This document shows positions 5,865 through 6,480 of a DNA stretch of 6,480 nucleotides, one piece after another. Each line of letters opens with the position of its first letter. The first letter of the stretch is position 1. The translations under genes were made by a program, and so were the position numbers. The notes beneath the pieces were generated by a model, which was not told the DNA's origin, did no database searches, and worked only from the letters and a program-made list of their open reading frames with translations. Source of the stretch: an uncultured Opitutales bacterium (GTDB lineage Bacteria; Verrucomicrobiota; Verrucomicrobiia; Opitutales; Intestinicryptomonadaceae); assembly GCA_900552245.1 (NCBI GenBank), contig URYY01000119.1, positions 1 through 6,480 on the forward strand, read 5' to 3'.

Positions 5865-6480
5865 TTAAAAAAACAAACAGAAAAAATAGCCGGATAAAGT
5901 CATCATAACGGCAAGCGAAATGGCAAATATCGCAAGAAGCCTTACACTAAATACTCTCTTTAGCATCAGAAGCTCCGGCAGAGATAAGCCAACTGAAGCC
6001 ATCATAAAAGATATCGCAACGCCTATCGGGACGCCCTTGTCCACCAGAGATTCCAAAAGCGGAACTATAGCCACGTTATTGGCATAGATAGGAATACCTA
6101 ATATGACGGATGCGGGCACCGCAAAAAGCTCCGGGACTTTCAAATAGCGCTCAAAGAAATCCTCCGGGGCCCAAGTTTTTATTAGCGCTGCAAGCCCGAC
6201 TCCAATGGCGATGTAAAATATAACGCCCCTAAGTAGCACCAGACTATCGCGGCATGCGGCGATAAACGAGCCGCCCTTAGCGCCGGAAGATAGGCTTTCG
6301 TTTCTCATTCTTCTCTTTGCGCAATCGCACATATTAGGCGATATGGAATCTATGTTCGCCAAGTATTTTTTTAATCCGAAAAGGTCGAAGAGATACCCCC
6401 CCGCGCTTGCCATTGCAATTCCCGAACAAAGGTAGGCAAAGCTCACCTTGTAGCCAAATGAATTTAACATCATAGCCAGG
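5865..6480 (-). CDS. COG0701-type permease (YraQ/ArsP_1 family), C-terminal part
   Basis: Integral inner-membrane protein of the predicted-permease family that includes ArsP; substrate unknown. The reading frame is open to the right edge (Leu-Ala precede the first in-window ATG at 6473), and family members are usually about 300 aa or more, so this is a 3' fragment. Counting from that Met, membrane segments lie at about 10-30, 80-100, 113-130, 147-168 and 178-202. The second-half family hallmarks are clear: GIPIYANN (126-133), then PLLESLVDKGVPIG (138-151), and a final SLPELLMLKRV (164-174) followed by the last helix. The loop between the first two segments contains Cys49 and Cys51 (CDC) followed by basic residues; a metal or thiol role is possible but unproven. 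It ends 100 bp before the PEP-CTERM start. No strong terminator follows, only T-rich sequence, so read-through into that gene is possible. Family assignment is firm; ArsP-like arsenical transport cannot be claimed. Confidence 0.88.
   Translation of the reverse strand, partial: LAMMLNSFGYKVSFAYLCSGIAMASAGGYLFDLFGLKKYLANIDSISPNMCDCAKRRMRNESLSSGAKGGSFIAACRDSLVLLRGVIFYIAIGVGLAALIKTWAPEDFFERYLKVPELFAVPASVILGIPIYANNVAIVPLLESLVDKGVPIGVAISFMMASVGLSLPELLMLKRVFSVRLLAIFAISLAVMMTLSGYFFCLFF

Noticed and set aside
5851..5900. Intrinsic terminator after the permease
   Set aside because: There are T-rich runs on the minus strand, but the only stem before them (GCCG/CGGC) is 4 bp with a 16-nt loop, too weak to support a call.
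5865..6473. Permease as a complete 202-aa gene starting at the ATG at 6473
   Set aside because: The frame stays open upstream to the edge, the family is longer, and the in-window part matches only the C-terminal portion of the family.

Overview
All six supportable genes in this window lie on the minus strand, so transcription runs from high to low coordinates. In that order they are the 3' part of a COG0701-type permease (runs off the right edge), a PEP-CTERM sorted surface/exported protein, serA, plsY, hom, and the 5' part of lysC (runs off the left edge). The organism is most likely a Gram-negative of the Planctomycetota-Verrucomicrobiota-Lentisphaerota group, with Verrucomicrobiota/Opitutales-like my best guess. 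This is an inference from the PEP-CTERM tail, moderate GC, weak Shine-Dalgarno sites and the style of the proteins; no rRNA or other phylogenetic marker is present.

Left part (1-4175): an amino-acid biosynthesis block. A well-formed promoter (4148-4175) drives serA (first step of serine synthesis). plsY (acyl-phosphate:glycerol-3-phosphate acyltransferase, phospholipid synthesis) follows after 6 bp, and hom (homoserine dehydrogenase) overlaps plsY by 4 bp (ATGA). After a 126-bp gap holding a promoter-like sequence comes lysC (aspartokinase), which supplies aspartyl phosphate to the pathway that Hom draws from. SerA and Hom both end in ACT domains, the usual site of allosteric amino-acid feedback. 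The serA leader is nearly all inverted repeat, and the arm nearest the gene ends one base before the start codon; this is the most interesting regulatory signal in the window.

Middle (4096-4432): a 337-bp gene-free stretch. It holds the serA leader and promoter, about 200 bp of unexplained DNA with an 11-bp direct repeat and several inverted repeats, and a clear intrinsic terminator belonging to the PEP-CTERM gene.

Right part (4433-6480): a 443-aa secreted, Cys-free, beta-rich protein with an N-terminal signal peptide and a C-terminal PEP-CTERM signal, preceded by a 100-bp region with a 16-bp dyad and 9-bp direct repeats. Upstream of it is the C-terminal two-thirds or so of a predicted integral-membrane permease.

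I see no mobile element, CRISPR array, RNA gene, toxin-antitoxin or defence system. Most of the window is ordinary core metabolism. The points worth following up are regulatory (serA leader, the similar serA and lysC promoters, the dyad upstream of the PEP-CTERM gene), the uncharacterised PEP-CTERM cargo protein, and plsY sitting inside an amino-acid operon.
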